64,000 nucleotides of DNA from Robbsia betulipollinis (GCF_026624755.1 NZ_JAPMXC010000001.1:1283219-1347218), one strand, 5' to 3'. Positions 8,463 to 17,643 are shown, counted from the first letter of the stretch. A program made the numbers and translations. Notes: generated by a model not told the origin, from the sequence alone.

Positions 8463-9485
8463 TCAGCGACCGGTCGAACCGGGCTCGGCGCCGTCCGTAC
8501 AAACGACGAACGGATGGACCGGCCCATCGATCTGCCGCAGCGCGTACCGGCGGAACAGCGACCAATACCCGCCCTCGATCCAGAACCCCGCGGTTTTCTC
8601 GATATAGGCCGACCGGCGCATCCGGTAGACCGTCGGCAACTGATACCACGCCAGCGCCGGCAGGTCGTGGTGCACCAGATGATAATTGTTGTTCAGGTAA
8701 AGCAAACGCATGAAGAGGCCCGCCTCGTTGATGGCAATGCGCGAGGCGGCGCCGGGCGCGGCGCGATGTTCGTAGAACGAGCGCACCATCGCGAGCGCGA
8801 GCGCCGGCCAGGCGACCAGCAGCGGGTAATGCCAGGCGGGCAGGCCCGTGTAGCGGGCGACCCAGCACAGCAGCGCGCCCACCGCCGCGAGATGGGTCAG
8901 CCACATCGGCAGATAATGCAGTTCGCCCCGGCGCAACGCGCGCAACGCATCGCACGCCATCGCCGCGACGGCCAGCGGCGCGCCGAGCAGCAACCGGCCG
9001 AGGAAAGTTTTTCTGGCGTGCCAGAGCGCGCGACGCCAGCGGCGCATCGCCCGCCACGTATCCGGATGCACGTAGTTCGTTTCCGGATCGATGCCGGGCA
9101 TCGTCAGGTCCTCGTCGCGGTGATGCCGCAGATGACTGTCCCGGTACAAGGTGTACGGATACCAGACCGCCAGCGGCGCGAAGCCGAGCATTTTATTGAA
9201 GATGACGGAACGCGTGGGATGCCCGTGCAGCAGTTCATGCTGCAGCGACAGATACCAGACGGTCAGCACGATCAGCAGCGGCGTCGCCAGCCAGGGCGGC
9301 AGCGCGTGCCGGTGCAACGCCGTCATCGTGCCGAGCCATCCGCCGTAGATGACGAGCACGAGTGCCCAGGTGGGCCATTCCGTGCGCGCGGTCAGACCGC
9401 GGCGCATCCGGCCCACCGCGGCCTGGTGCATGGGGTCGAAATAGTCGGCCAAGTCAGATTCCCGAAGCGGTTTCCCGGCGCGCAC
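8463..9485 (-). CDS. Membrane fatty acid desaturase family protein
   Basis: This 340-residue integral membrane di-iron enzyme has three histidine clusters: HELLHGH (residues 83-89), HLRHH (118-122) and HLVHH (269-273). Hydrophobic segments lie at ~40-80, ~100-112 and ~155-215. This is the FA_desaturase superfamily, which introduces a double bond or hydroxyl into lipid chains using O2. The substrate (fatty acyl chain, carotenoid or other) is unknown. The start used is GTG at 9485; an ATG at codon 19 is the next in-frame choice. It is transcribed toward the VOC fragment and ends just inside it, so the two units converge. Confidence 0.85.
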   Translation of the reverse strand: MRAGKPLRESDLADYFDPMHQAAVGRMRRGLTARTEWPTWALVLVIYGGWLGTMTALHRHALPPWLATPLLIVLTVWYLSLQHELLHGHPTRSVIFNKMLGFAPLAVWYPYTLYRDSHLRHHRDEDLTMPGIDPETNYVHPDTWRAMRRWRRALWHARKTFLGRLLLGAPLAVAAMACDALRALRRGELHYLPMWLTHLAAVGALLCWVARYTGLPAWHYPLLVAWPALALAMVRSFYEHRAAPGAASRIAINEAGLFMRLLYLNNNYHLVHHDLPALAWYQLPTVYRMRRSAYIEKTAGFWIEGGYWSLFRRYALRQIDGPVHPFVVCTDGAEPGSTGR

Positions 9486-9890
9486 CGGCCCTGCATGCCC
9501 GATACGTGCCCGGTATGCGCACGCGCCGGCCGGTCGGCCCCGCGCGTGTCACGATGCCATTGTTCGCCGCCCCCAACGCGCCGGCAACGAACGATTCGGC
9601 ATTAGCTTCGATGCGAACGGGAAAACCGCGCGCCCTCGCCACGGCAATTTCGCCCGGCGATCACCACGCGAGAGACGGCCGAGCATGCCAATGTCGCTTG
9701 TCATCCCCCGTCATGCGAAGGAGGATGACACACGATCCAGCGCTTCTTGCCATCCGGGCCACGCATCCTGGTCCCCCGACTCGGATCGTCGACTGCTTTC
9801 CGCAGATCAATCAATGCACGAAATGAACCGGTTACGACACTATTCGAGATAACGCACCGTCCACCGCTCGCCTTCCTGCTCTTGGCTCCG
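9486..9890. other. Gap without a recognisable gene
   Basis: This 405-bp stretch separates the desaturase start from the end of the PhnD-like gene. Short open frames here have no family-like sequence or ribosome site. It should contain the promoter of the desaturase on the minus strand; no clear -35/-10 pair or terminator stem was found by eye. Confidence 0.4.
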
Positions 9891-10715
9891 CTATGGCCAT
9901 CCCTCTGCGAAAACGCTTGCCGTTCCATGCCGCAACGCGTCGCGCTCGATATCCAGAATACGCTCGTAGTCCGTCCAGTTCGCCGCCTGAAAGCCGCCGA
10001 TGCACAATGTCCGCAGTAACCCGGCCTCGCGTTGCGCCAGCGTATCGAGGGCGTCGCGCACCATCGCGCGCTGCGGCTCGCCCAGCAGACGCGAGCCGAT
10101 CAACGGAAGCCCCGGCGCATGCGTGGAAAACCCCAGGGTCCGCAAACCCATGAGCCTGCCGCCGCCGTCCTGCGCAAGCAGGCTCCAGGTCACCGGGTCG
10201 ATGGCCGCGATGTCGGCATCTCCCGCGAGCACGTTGTCCACGCTGGCGCGGTGGCCGCCCGTGAGCACCACCTTCGAGAAAAAGGGGCGGCCTTGCGCCA
10301 GCGGCGCGAGCGCATGCCGGAAAACGTTCATGCCGCTGTTCGAATCCATGCCGTTGACCGCCCCCACACCACCACGGAAATCGACCAGCGTGTCTCCGGG
10401 CGCATCCGCCCGCACGACGAAACGGCTCGCCGCCTCCCCCCCGGCGCAGCCTTCGCAGTCATAGCGGGGCGTGGCGAGCAGCGCGACGCGGTCCCGCAAT
10501 GTCGTCATCAGGGGATAGCCGCAAGTCTGCGACAGCAGCAACCCCGGGTCGAGCCAGTGCGTCGCGAGCGGCGCCGGCGGGTCGACGATGCGAATCGTCT
10601 CCGTCCATCCGCGCTCCTCGAGCACGCCTGTCAGGCGCTCGAGCAGATGCCGTTGGTTCGCGCGCGCCACGGGCGTAATGCCGTACATCGGCAATGCGAT
10701 GCGCCATTCCTTCAT
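9891..10715 (-). CDS. PhnD-like phosphate/phosphonate-type binding protein without signal peptide
   Basis: This 274-residue protein resembles the phosphate/phosphite/phosphonate periplasmic-binding family (PhnD-like). It begins MKEWRIALPMYGITP, has SQTCGYPLMT (the family's SQ(T/P)CGYP-type motif), DFRGGVGAVNGMDSNSGMN and GGHRASVDNVLAGDADIAAID. No signal peptide is visible, so it may work in the cytoplasm, be truncated at the N-terminus, or bind a ligand for regulation. No permease or ATPase genes adjoin it. The divergent cyclotransferase-like gene starts about 190 bp away. The ligand is unknown. Confidence 0.75.
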   Translation of the reverse strand: MKEWRIALPMYGITPVARANQRHLLERLTGVLEERGWTETIRIVDPPAPLATHWLDPGLLLSQTCGYPLMTTLRDRVALLATPRYDCEGCAGGEAASRFVVRADAPGDTLVDFRGGVGAVNGMDSNSGMNVFRHALAPLAQGRPFFSKVVLTGGHRASVDNVLAGDADIAAIDPVTWSLLAQDGGGRLMGLRTLGFSTHAPGLPLIGSRLLGEPQRAMVRDALDTLAQREAGLLRTLCIGGFQAANWTDYERILDIERDALRHGTASVFAEGWP

Positions 10716-10904
10716 GATCGATCGTCCTGTCCTCTGTCGAGACCGCGGCGGCGGGTGTCATGCGCAGAGCACGTGCGCCTCGGCCGGAAAAAAGTCGCCC
10801 GGGCGGCGGCATCGGGAACGTTGCGGCGACTGTACACCGTCCAGGTAAATCCGTATTCTGTCGGAAATTTCCTTCCCCTCCCCTTTTCCGTCAATTCATT
10901 CACG

Positions 10905-11279
10905 ATGACCCAGACCGATCCGACCGCCACGGAAAATCTCTTTTCATACGGCACGCTGCAACTCGAACCCGTGCAACTCGCCACGTTCGGCCGCAAGCTC
11001 GACGGCAAAGCGGACGAGATGCCCGGTTTCTCTCTCGACATGCTTCGGATCGACGACCCCGAAGTCGTCGCGACCAGCGGCAAGACACATCACCCGGTGG
11101 TCCGCTACAGCGGCGATGCGAAAGACAAGGTGGAAGGCATGGTATTCGCCATCACCCCGGAGGAACTGAGGCAATCGGACGATTACGAGGTCAGCGCCTA
11201 CCGACGCGACCGCGTGGTGCTGGCCTCGGGGATCGCGGCATGGGTGTACGTGGACGCGACCTCGCCCCGGCAGGGGTGA
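10905..11279 (+). CDS. Gamma-glutamylcyclotransferase-like (AIG2/GGCT) family protein
   Basis: This 124-residue cytoplasmic protein has the family hallmark FSYGTLQ near residue 14, then HHPVVRYSGDAKDKVEGMVFAI and a DDYEVSAYRRDRV block. The YGTL loop forms the substrate pocket in gamma-glutamylcyclotransferase-fold enzymes, and the Glu of the DDYE block fits the position expected of the catalytic acid. The likely role is release of 5-oxoproline from gamma-glutamyl amines or peptides, but substrates vary in this family. The ATG at 10905 is preceded by pyrimidine-rich sequence and no strong ribosome site. It stands alone between a minus-strand gene and the 12-bp repeat tract. Confidence 0.8.
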   Translation: MTQTDPTATENLFSYGTLQLEPVQLATFGRKLDGKADEMPGFSLDMLRIDDPEVVATSGKTHHPVVRYSGDAKDKVEGMVFAITPEELRQSDDYEVSAYRRDRVVLASGIAAWVYVDATSPRQG

Positions 11280-11317
11280 GCGGCGGCGCGACCGGATCCG
11301 TTCGCCACCGGCCGTCA

Positions 11318-11384
11318 CGCCCGGATAGGCACCCGGATAGGCACCCCGATACGCGCCCGGATAGGCACCCCGATACGCGCCCGG
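11318..11384. repeat. 12-bp tandem repeat tract, about 5.6 copies
   Basis: Units alternate between CGCCCGGATAGG, CACCCGGATAGG and CACCCCGATACG, in exact 12-bp register from 11318. The tract sits in the short gap between the GGCT-like gene and the convergent hybrid kinase. It shows no stem-loop with a T-run. It is likely a slippage-prone minisatellite. Confidence 0.85.
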
Positions 11385-11423
11385 CCGTCGCACGACCGCG
11401 CCGTGGCGCGCGAATCGACCGCC

Positions 11424-13604
11424 CTAGGCACCGCCCATGAGCGTTTTTACGCGATCGGCCAGCGTCTGCAGCGCGAACGGTTTGGTCAGGACATGCATGC
11501 CCACGTCGAGATGGCCATGGCTGAGGACGGCGTTCTCGGCATATCCGGTGATGAACAGCACCTTCAACGCCGGCCGCTCGACCCGCGCGGCCTCGGCCAC
11601 CTGGCGCCCGTTCATGCCGCCTGGCAAACCGACATCGCTGACGAGCAGATCGATACGGGCGGAAGAGCGGATGATTTTCAAAGCCGCCTCGCCATCGCCG
11701 GCCTCCAGCACCCGGTAGCCCAGATCCGCGAGCACTTCATTGGCGAGCATGCGGATGGCCGGTTCGTCATCCACCACCAGTATCGTCTCGCCGTCATGCG
11801 CGCGCGCCATTTGCGGCTCGGGAAGCGGCGCATCGTCGAGTTCGGCGTCGCCCGCATGCCTCGGCAGGTAAAGACATACCATGGTCCCTTTGCCGGGTTC
11901 GCTGTAGATGCGCGCCTGCCCCCCGGACTGCCGAACGAAGCCGTACACCATCGAGAGACCCAGTCCCGTTCCCATGCCGAGCGGTTTGGTCGTAAAAAAC
12001 GGATCGAATGCACACCGCACTACCTCGGGAAGCATGCCCGAGCCGGTATCGCTTACGGAAAGGGAGACGTATTGCCCGGCAGGCAGATCCCTGTCCGCCG
12101 CCGCGCGTTCGTCAAGCCATGTGTTGCCGGTCTCGATCATGAGCCGGCCGCCATCCGGCATCGCGTCCCGCGCGTTGATGCACAGATTCAGCAACGCGTT
12201 CTCCAGTTGATGCGGATCGATCAGCGTCGTCCACAGTCCGGCCGCGCTGACGGCCTCGATCACGATGCCGGGTCCCATCGTGCGGCGGATCAATTCGGAC
12301 ATCCCCGACACCAAGGTATTCACGTCCGTGCGTTTCGGGGAGAGCGTCTGTCGGCGGGAGAAGGCCAGCAGGCGATGCGTCAGCGCGGAGGCCCGTTTCG
12401 CGGCGGCCTTCGCCACGTTCACGTATCGCTCGAGTTCGTCGGTGCGGCCCTGCGCCAGCCGTATCAACAAGACTTCCAGGCTGCCGGTGATGCCCATCAG
12501 CAAATTGTTGAAATCGTGCGCGAGACCGCCCGTGAGCTGCCCGACCGCTTCCATTTTCTGGGATTGTCGAAGGGCCTCTTCGATCAGCCGACGCTCGGTG
12601 ATGTCGACGCCCTGGAGCACCAACGCGACGATCGTGCCCTGGCGGTCGCGCGAAGCGCGGATGGACAGGTCGAACGTCCGGGTACCGGTTGGCAGATCCA
12701 GCACGACTTCGCCGCGGAAGTCCTGGCCGTTGCGCACCGCCACGATGGCCGCGCGGATACGCTCCGGCGTGCCCGACGTCGTGGCAAACAGCGGTGTATC
12801 CCAGAACGGGAGACCGATGACATCGTCCAGGCTCCCGCCGATGAAACGCATCGCCGTCTGATTCGCGTCGAGCACCGCGCCGTCGGGCGACAGCAGACCC
12901 TGCACCTGATACGTCGTCTCGAAAACCGCCCGCATCCGCGCCTCGCTGGCGTGCAATTCGGCGGTGCGAGCCTGAACCTTGGATTCGAGAGACATGGCGA
13001 GGTCGCGCAACGCGTGTTCGGCCCGGCGCCGCTCGACGGCGCTTCGGGTTCGCGAGGCAATGTCGCGGATGAAACGCAACTCGTCTTCCGTCCACTCGCG
13101 TGCGTCCTTGTGATTCAGGTAAAACAGCGCGACCAATCCGCCTTGCTCGGACACGGGCATGTTCACGACCGCCTGGGCGCTGATCGCCTTCAGCGCCGAA
13201 GCGGTGGCGCCGGTACGTGAGTCGAGTTCCGCGTCGGCGAACACCACCGTGTCGCCCCGTTTCAAATCCTCGACATAGGAGCCGAAATCCCGAAATTTGA
13301 GCACGCCGCGCAGACTGAGAATGCCCGGCGCATTCCAGTCTCGTTCGATGGTGATCGTTTCGGCAGCCTTGTCGACCGTTCCGTAGCCGGCGCGGCTGAC
13401 GCCCAGCGTCTGCGCGGCGATCTCCGCGGCGGCAAACGACAGGTCCGCCGGTTCCTCCAGGCTGAGCAAACGGGCGTTGAGTTCGATCAGTGCGTTGCGC
13501 GCCCGGCTCTCGAACGGCAGGCGGGCCCGGTCCGCGACCTGCGTGCCCGGTGCCAGCCATTGCGCTGCGTCCGACCTCGAAACGTTCTCGTTATGTTCTG
13601 ACAC
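11424..13604 (-). CDS. Cytoplasmic GAF-PAS hybrid histidine kinase with C-terminal receiver
   Basis: This 726-residue protein has a GAF domain (~35-195), a short coiled linker, a PAS domain (~225-345), a HisKA domain with H363 in GGLAHDFNNLL, a HATPase with N box NLCINARDAMPDGG, G1 DTGSGM, F box DPFFTTKP and G2 GTGLGLS, and a receiver with acceptor D657 in SDVGLPG and Lys in TKPF. No membrane segment is visible, so it senses a cytoplasmic cue. As a hybrid kinase it would pass phosphate through its own receiver, possibly to an Hpt protein or other partner elsewhere; no response regulator with an output domain is next to it. The ATG at 13604 is the natural start. Confidence 0.92.
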   Translation of the reverse strand: MSEHNENVSRSDAAQWLAPGTQVADRARLPFESRARNALIELNARLLSLEEPADLSFAAAEIAAQTLGVSRAGYGTVDKAAETITIERDWNAPGILSLRGVLKFRDFGSYVEDLKRGDTVVFADAELDSRTGATASALKAISAQAVVNMPVSEQGGLVALFYLNHKDAREWTEDELRFIRDIASRTRSAVERRRAEHALRDLAMSLESKVQARTAELHASEARMRAVFETTYQVQGLLSPDGAVLDANQTAMRFIGGSLDDVIGLPFWDTPLFATTSGTPERIRAAIVAVRNGQDFRGEVVLDLPTGTRTFDLSIRASRDRQGTIVALVLQGVDITERRLIEEALRQSQKMEAVGQLTGGLAHDFNNLLMGITGSLEVLLIRLAQGRTDELERYVNVAKAAAKRASALTHRLLAFSRRQTLSPKRTDVNTLVSGMSELIRRTMGPGIVIEAVSAAGLWTTLIDPHQLENALLNLCINARDAMPDGGRLMIETGNTWLDERAAADRDLPAGQYVSLSVSDTGSGMLPEVVRCAFDPFFTTKPLGMGTGLGLSMVYGFVRQSGGQARIYSEPGKGTMVCLYLPRHAGDAELDDAPLPEPQMARAHDGETILVVDDEPAIRMLANEVLADLGYRVLEAGDGEAALKIIRSSARIDLLVSDVGLPGGMNGRQVAEAARVERPALKVLFITGYAENAVLSHGHLDVGMHVLTKPFALQTLADRVKTLMGGA

Positions 13605-14166
13605 GGGTGAGAATATTTATGAATGGGGACGGCCAGACGATCGGACGCTCGGTGCGCGTTTGTCGCAAAAAAATACCGGACCCACGCTTTTTCACGACCA
13701 CGCAATCTCGTATGCCAAGAATCCGCTCAGGATACATCGTGCCACAGCCCGATGTCGACGGAGGTACGCCGGACAGTGCAGCAAATCCCGTTCCCGACGC
13801 TGACCGTGGCAGGGGTGCCTATTCATGCGCGACGACACCGGACGTCGACCGCACCGATCCGGCACCGCGTGCCCCTGCTTTCCTCGGTTCCCGGACCCCG
13901 TGCAGCAGCGCCTCTCGCGTTGCACGATCCGGAAGCCGTGCGGGCACGTGGCGACCCGGCGGGAACGTGCATCGCGGTGCCCTCATCGCGGTGCCAGCGC
14001 GAAGAAAACGTCATATTCTGCATAACGAAATATTGACCGCCGGGCGATCAAGGTCGTGAACGCACCGGGCGTCACGCAGGGATCCGGAAAGAACGGCCGC
14101 GGCAAGACATCGTTCGTTCGGCGCCATTCCCGACAGCATCGGCATGCGGCACCGGCGCGTGGCGTA
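13605..14166. other. Gap without a recognisable gene
   Basis: This 562-bp gap lies between the kinase start and the end of the GH6 gene. Open frames on the plus strand have skewed, low-information composition and no family-like motif. The AT-rich part near 13605-13640 is the likely promoter area of the kinase. Nothing else could be supported. Confidence 0.4.
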
Positions 14167-15105
14167 TCACCGCCCTTCGATCAACCGTATGGCCAGATCC
14201 GGGCTGAACGTCCCCGCGCGCAGCGACGGTCCGACCCCGCAGGGCCCGTCGGACGTACCCGGACCTTTCACCCAGACCAGTAGCAGCCGGGCCGACTGGG
14301 CGACCGGCGTCTCACCCAGCCGGGCGCCCGGCGGATTGCACCACTGTCCGGTGGACCCGTTGCCGTTACGGCTGGTGTCGATGACGACGGCCTTCGTAAA
14401 ACCATAACCTTGTGCCAACGCGGCGTTGATCGCGGCGGCATATGCAACCCCCTCCCCCGTGGGATGGAAATTGGACACGTTCAAGGCGAAGCCTCGTGCT
14501 TCCCGTATTCCGGCAGCCTCCATTCGCCGCGCCATTTCCGCTGCCGGAACCCAGTGGGCGTTGCCGCCGTCCAGGTACACCTTCGCGCCGGGCGCATTGC
14601 GTCGCAAGCTCGACAGCGCGTAGTGCAGCAAACCCAACCGGGCTTCACCGGCTTCACGCGAGTGACGGCATTCGGCCTGGGCCAACGCATCGGGTTCGAC
14701 GATGACGATGGCGGGCTTTGCGCCGACGCCGCGCGCGAAAGCGTCGATCCAGTGCCGATACGTATCGGCGTCCGTCGCGCCGCCCGTGGATGCGCCACCG
14801 CAGTCGCGATCGGGAATGTCGTACGCCACCAGCATCGGCACCCGTTGCGCGGCGGCGGCCGCGTCCACGAATTTCGCCACCGCCGCGCCGATGTCCGCGT
14901 TCCAGTCGCCGAACCAGCGTGCGGCGGGAACCCGCGCGATCCGCGCGGCGATCGCTTGCGCACGCGGATCGTCCGGATGTTGTCGTACCCAGGCCGCTGC
15001 GCTGGAATTCGGGTCGACGTAATACGTTTCGGCCGCATGTCCCTGGCCAAATCCGATGAACAGGCTGGCCGCCAGGCCGAGGATGGTCGTGCGCGTGATC
15101 GCCAT
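14167..15105 (-). CDS. Secreted GH6 cellulase (endoglucanase/cellobiohydrolase)
   Basis: This 312-residue protein starts with a signal peptide (MAITRTTILGLAASLFIGF, cleavage near GHAA). The catalytic fold carries GH6 hallmarks: AYDIPDRDCGG, IVEPDALAQ with a catalytic-region Asp, NVSNFHPT, IDTSRNGNG and WCNPPGARLG. GH6 enzymes cut beta-1,4-glucan with inversion. No carbohydrate-binding module is present. The ATG at 15105 gives a compact signal peptide; an ATG at 15129 adds eight residues and is also possible. The gene stands alone, with the MocR gene upstream on the same strand, 126 bp away. Export suggests use of plant or bacterial cellulose. Confidence 0.9.
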   Translation of the reverse strand: MAITRTTILGLAASLFIGFGQGHAAETYYVDPNSSAAAWVRQHPDDPRAQAIAARIARVPAARWFGDWNADIGAAVAKFVDAAAAAQRVPMLVAYDIPDRDCGGASTGGATDADTYRHWIDAFARGVGAKPAIVIVEPDALAQAECRHSREAGEARLGLLHYALSSLRRNAPGAKVYLDGGNAHWVPAAEMARRMEAAGIREARGFALNVSNFHPTGEGVAYAAAINAALAQGYGFTKAVVIDTSRNGNGSTGQWCNPPGARLGETPVAQSARLLLVWVKGPGTSDGPCGVGPSLRAGTFSPDLAIRLIEGR

Positions 15106-15231
15106 GGTACGAAGAGGCAGGATTGACATGTCTATGCCGGATCGTACCAAAAGGAGGCCGCATGCATCGCGCGGCGACGCTCGTCCAGCGTCGCCGGCGG
15201 TCGCGCGGCGAGGCGTCACGCGCAGCGTCGA

Positions 15232-16833
15232 TCACGTCCCGGGCGAAACCGGCGGCTCGCTTGCCAGCAGGCGCCCCAGCTTGCGTGCCGCGAAACGCGC
15301 CTGCGTGGGACGCAGCCCCGTATAGCCGACGACCACCGCCGGCGGGAGCACGACCCGGTGACACAGGGAGCCCAGCGCCTGCAATGCGACGCCCGCGTCC
15401 GCCGCCGCGTCGCAAAATGCCGCCTCGCGCCACCCGGGTGGCAGCCATAAAATGAAATGAAAACCGGCCTCGCTGCCGGAGATCCCGTACCGGCCTGGCG
15501 CCAGCGCCGCGAATTCTCGCAGCACGATGTCGCGCAATGCGAGATATTCGATCCGGGCGACCCGCAGGTGCTGCGCGAACGCGCCGCCGCGGATGAAGTC
15601 CGCGAGTCCCAGTTGCTCGGTGACGCCGACCGATCGTCCGATGGTCCGCCACAACGCCAGCACGCGCGTACGTACATCCGGCGGCGCGAGCATGTAGCCG
15701 ATGCGCAGATTCGAGAACAGCGCCTGATTGAAACTGCCGCAGTAGATCACGCGATCCGCGCGGTCGATCGCTTTCAACGCGGGCAGCGGCGAGCTCTGGT
15801 AGTTGAATTCGCTGTCGTAGTCGTCTTCGACGATCCATGCATCGCGGGACGCGGCCCAATCGAGCAGGGCCAGGCGCCGTGACGCGGACATCGTGACGCC
15901 CAGGGGCGACTGATGCGCGGGCGTCACATAGGCGAGGCGCACCGCGTCGTGGCCGCGAATCACGTCGATATCGATGCCTTCGTCATCCACGGGCGCATGC
16001 ACCGGCGCGGCGCCCGCCAGCTCGAAAATCGACTGCACCGCCCGATAGCCCGGATCTTCGACGCACACCTTGTCACCCGGACCCAGCAGGCTGCGCGCGA
16101 TCAGATCGATCGCATGGCGAATGCCCGTCGTCACGATGATGTCGTCGGCCCCGCACGCGATGCCGCGGTGCAGGCGCAGCGTGCCGGCGATCTGCTCCCG
16201 CAGGGCCGCCATCCCGTTCGCTTGCGCCGAACTCCACTGTTCGGGCGAGGCGGCCGCGACCGCGCGCTGCACATGCCGCACCCAGGTGGCGGTCGAGAAA
16301 AGCCGCGGGTTCGCGAGCTTCGCAACGAAGGGCACGCCGACCTGCGCGCCCGCCGTGACGGGCGCGGCAGGCGCCGGTATCCCACGGACCGCCGTTTCGG
16401 CCTCCGGCGCTCCGAGTTTCGGTGCCCCGGCCATAGAGGCACCCACCGCCGATGCCTCGACCACGCCGCACAGGGGGCTTGGCGTGGACGCGACCCGGCC
16501 CGCGTCCGCGCCCCCTGCCCGACCCGGCGCGGGTCGAAGATAACTGTCCGGGATCACCGCACACACGCGCGTACCGGATCCGCCCAGCCGCGTCACATAC
16601 CCTTCCGCCCGCAACCGGTCGAACGCGCACTCGACGGTGCCGCGCGACAACCGCCAGCGCTGCGCGAGCACCCGGCTCGACGGCAATCGCGTGCCCTGGG
16701 GCAACAGACGCTCGAGGATCGCGTCGCGCAGCGCGCGGTAGGCGCCCTCCTGCTTGGTCACGCAGCCGTCCTTCACCGGCTGCGCGGCGAGCAATGGCAG
16801 ATCCAGCGGAATCGGCGTTTTGCCGCGCGCCAT
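15232..16833 (-). CDS. MocR/PdxR-type GntR-aminotransferase regulator lacking the PLP lysine
   Basis: This 533-residue regulator has an N-terminal GntR winged helix (~25-100: AYRALRDAILERLLPQGTRLPSSR, then SRGTVECAFDRLRAEGYV), an Ala/Pro-rich linker and a class I aminotransferase-like domain. The domain keeps WIVEDDYDSEFNY, the conserved Asp/Tyr region of the cofactor pocket. At the usual GTFSKxLxPxLR motif the protein reads GSFNQALFSNLR: the lysine that forms the Schiff base with pyridoxal phosphate is Gln370. I read this directly from the bases (AAT CAG on the minus strand, complement of 15724-15729). It diverges from a LysE-type exporter with a palindrome between them, so it probably controls that exporter. 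Confidence 0.9.
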   Translation of the reverse strand: MARGKTPIPLDLPLLAAQPVKDGCVTKQEGAYRALRDAILERLLPQGTRLPSSRVLAQRWRLSRGTVECAFDRLRAEGYVTRLGGSGTRVCAVIPDSYLRPAPGRAGGADAGRVASTPSPLCGVVEASAVGASMAGAPKLGAPEAETAVRGIPAPAAPVTAGAQVGVPFVAKLANPRLFSTATWVRHVQRAVAAASPEQWSSAQANGMAALREQIAGTLRLHRGIACGADDIIVTTGIRHAIDLIARSLLGPGDKVCVEDPGYRAVQSIFELAGAAPVHAPVDDEGIDIDVIRGHDAVRLAYVTPAHQSPLGVTMSASRRLALLDWAASRDAWIVEDDYDSEFNYQSSPLPALKAIDRADRVIYCGSFNQALFSNLRIGYMLAPPDVRTRVLALWRTIGRSVGVTEQLGLADFIRGGAFAQHLRVARIEYLALRDIVLREFAALAPGRYGISGSEAGFHFILWLPPGWREAAFCDAAADAGVALQALGSLCHRVVLPPAVVVGYTGLRPTQARFAARKLGRLLASEPPVSPGT

Positions 16834-16861
16834 AGCGGTCCACTCCAGTAACGGTCAAACG

Positions 16862-16878
16862 GGTCTATGCATTAGACC
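16862..16878. promoter_or_regulatory. Palindrome in the MocR/LysE divergent gap (candidate MocR operator)
   Basis: GGTCTATGCATTAGACC is a perfect inverted repeat (GGTCTA and TAGACC arms, 5-bp spacer). Two similar half-sites precede it, GGTCCA (16837) and GGTCAA (16853), giving direct-repeat spacing of 16 and 9 bp. MocR regulators commonly bind direct or inverted half-sites, so this is the likely binding region for the adjacent regulator. Assignment is by position and symmetry. Confidence 0.6.
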
Positions 16879-16946
16879 ATAAAGGCCTCATCGTGGGGCT
16901 GGTCGCTCTGCCCGGCTTTTCCTCACTCTTTCGGTTGGCTCGATCC

Positions 16947-17573
16947 ATGTCTTTCGCGCACACACTGCTGTTTTTCGGAATCTGCGTGGTGCAGGTCGGT
17001 TCGCCCGGACCTTCGACGGTCTTCGTCGTCAACAACGCCGTGGCGCTAGGCTGGTCACGCGCGGTCGGCATTCTCACCGGCGACCTGCTGGCGATCGGCG
17101 TGCTCGCGCTGCTGTCGCTGTTGGGTGTCGACGCGGTGCTGCTCGCCCATCCCCGATGGTTCGCCACCCTGAAAGTGGCGGGCGCGCTGTATCTCATCTG
17201 GCTCGGCGCGAACCAGTGGTTCGGCGCGCGTGGGGCGACCCGCCACCCGGTGGACACCGTTCGTCGTGCGTCGGATCGTGCGCTGTGGGGTAAATCCTTC
17301 CTGATCGGCATCAGCAATCCCAAGGCGATCCTGTTCTTTTCCTCGCTCCTGCCGCAATTCGTCGATCCGGTTCGTGCCGGTCCGGCGAGGCTGCTCGGAC
17401 TGGTCGCGCTGTTCGTCGCGATCAAGTTGCTGGTGTTGGGCGGCTATGCGATGGCCGCCGCGCGCGTATTGCCGCTTCTGCAAAGCGAAGGCAACGCGCG
17501 TTGGGGCAAACGGCTCACCGGCGCGGTGTTGATCGGTTTTGGGAGCCTGATTGCGTGGTCGACGCTCGAATGA
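16947..17573 (+). CDS. LysE/RhtB-family amino acid exporter
   Basis: This 208-residue membrane protein has the LysE-family N-terminus with GSPGPSTVFVVNNAVALGW and a second conserved block YLIWLGANQWFG, then GISNPKAILFFSSLLPQFVD. About six hydrophobic segments are visible, the usual LysE topology. Proteins of this family export amino acids or related metabolites. The ATG at 16947 begins MSFAHTLLFFG, as family members do; an upstream in-frame start at 16893 would add an atypical extension overlapping the regulatory palindrome region. It is transcribed divergently from the MocR-type regulator, the usual arrangement for regulator and exporter. Confidence 0.9.
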   Translation: MSFAHTLLFFGICVVQVGSPGPSTVFVVNNAVALGWSRAVGILTGDLLAIGVLALLSLLGVDAVLLAHPRWFATLKVAGALYLIWLGANQWFGARGATRHPVDTVRRASDRALWGKSFLIGISNPKAILFFSSLLPQFVDPVRAGPARLLGLVALFVAIKLLVLGGYAMAAARVLPLLQSEGNARWGKRLTGAVLIGFGSLIAWSTLE

Positions 17574-17643
17574 TGCGCGATGTGGTCCAGCTACATCCGG
17601 TCCACCGCGTCGGAGACCGCCTAGTGGCGGCCCCCATGAACGG

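Noticed and set aside
13605-14166. Small genes in the gap left of the hybrid kinase
   Set aside because: Several frames are open, but none has a ribosome site plus protein-like composition.
15162-15455. Plus-strand ORF with strong AAAGGAGG ribosome-like site and ATG at 15162
   Set aside because: It lies antisense to the MocR gene, is Arg/Pro-rich without any domain, and the opposite strand codes a clear regulator.
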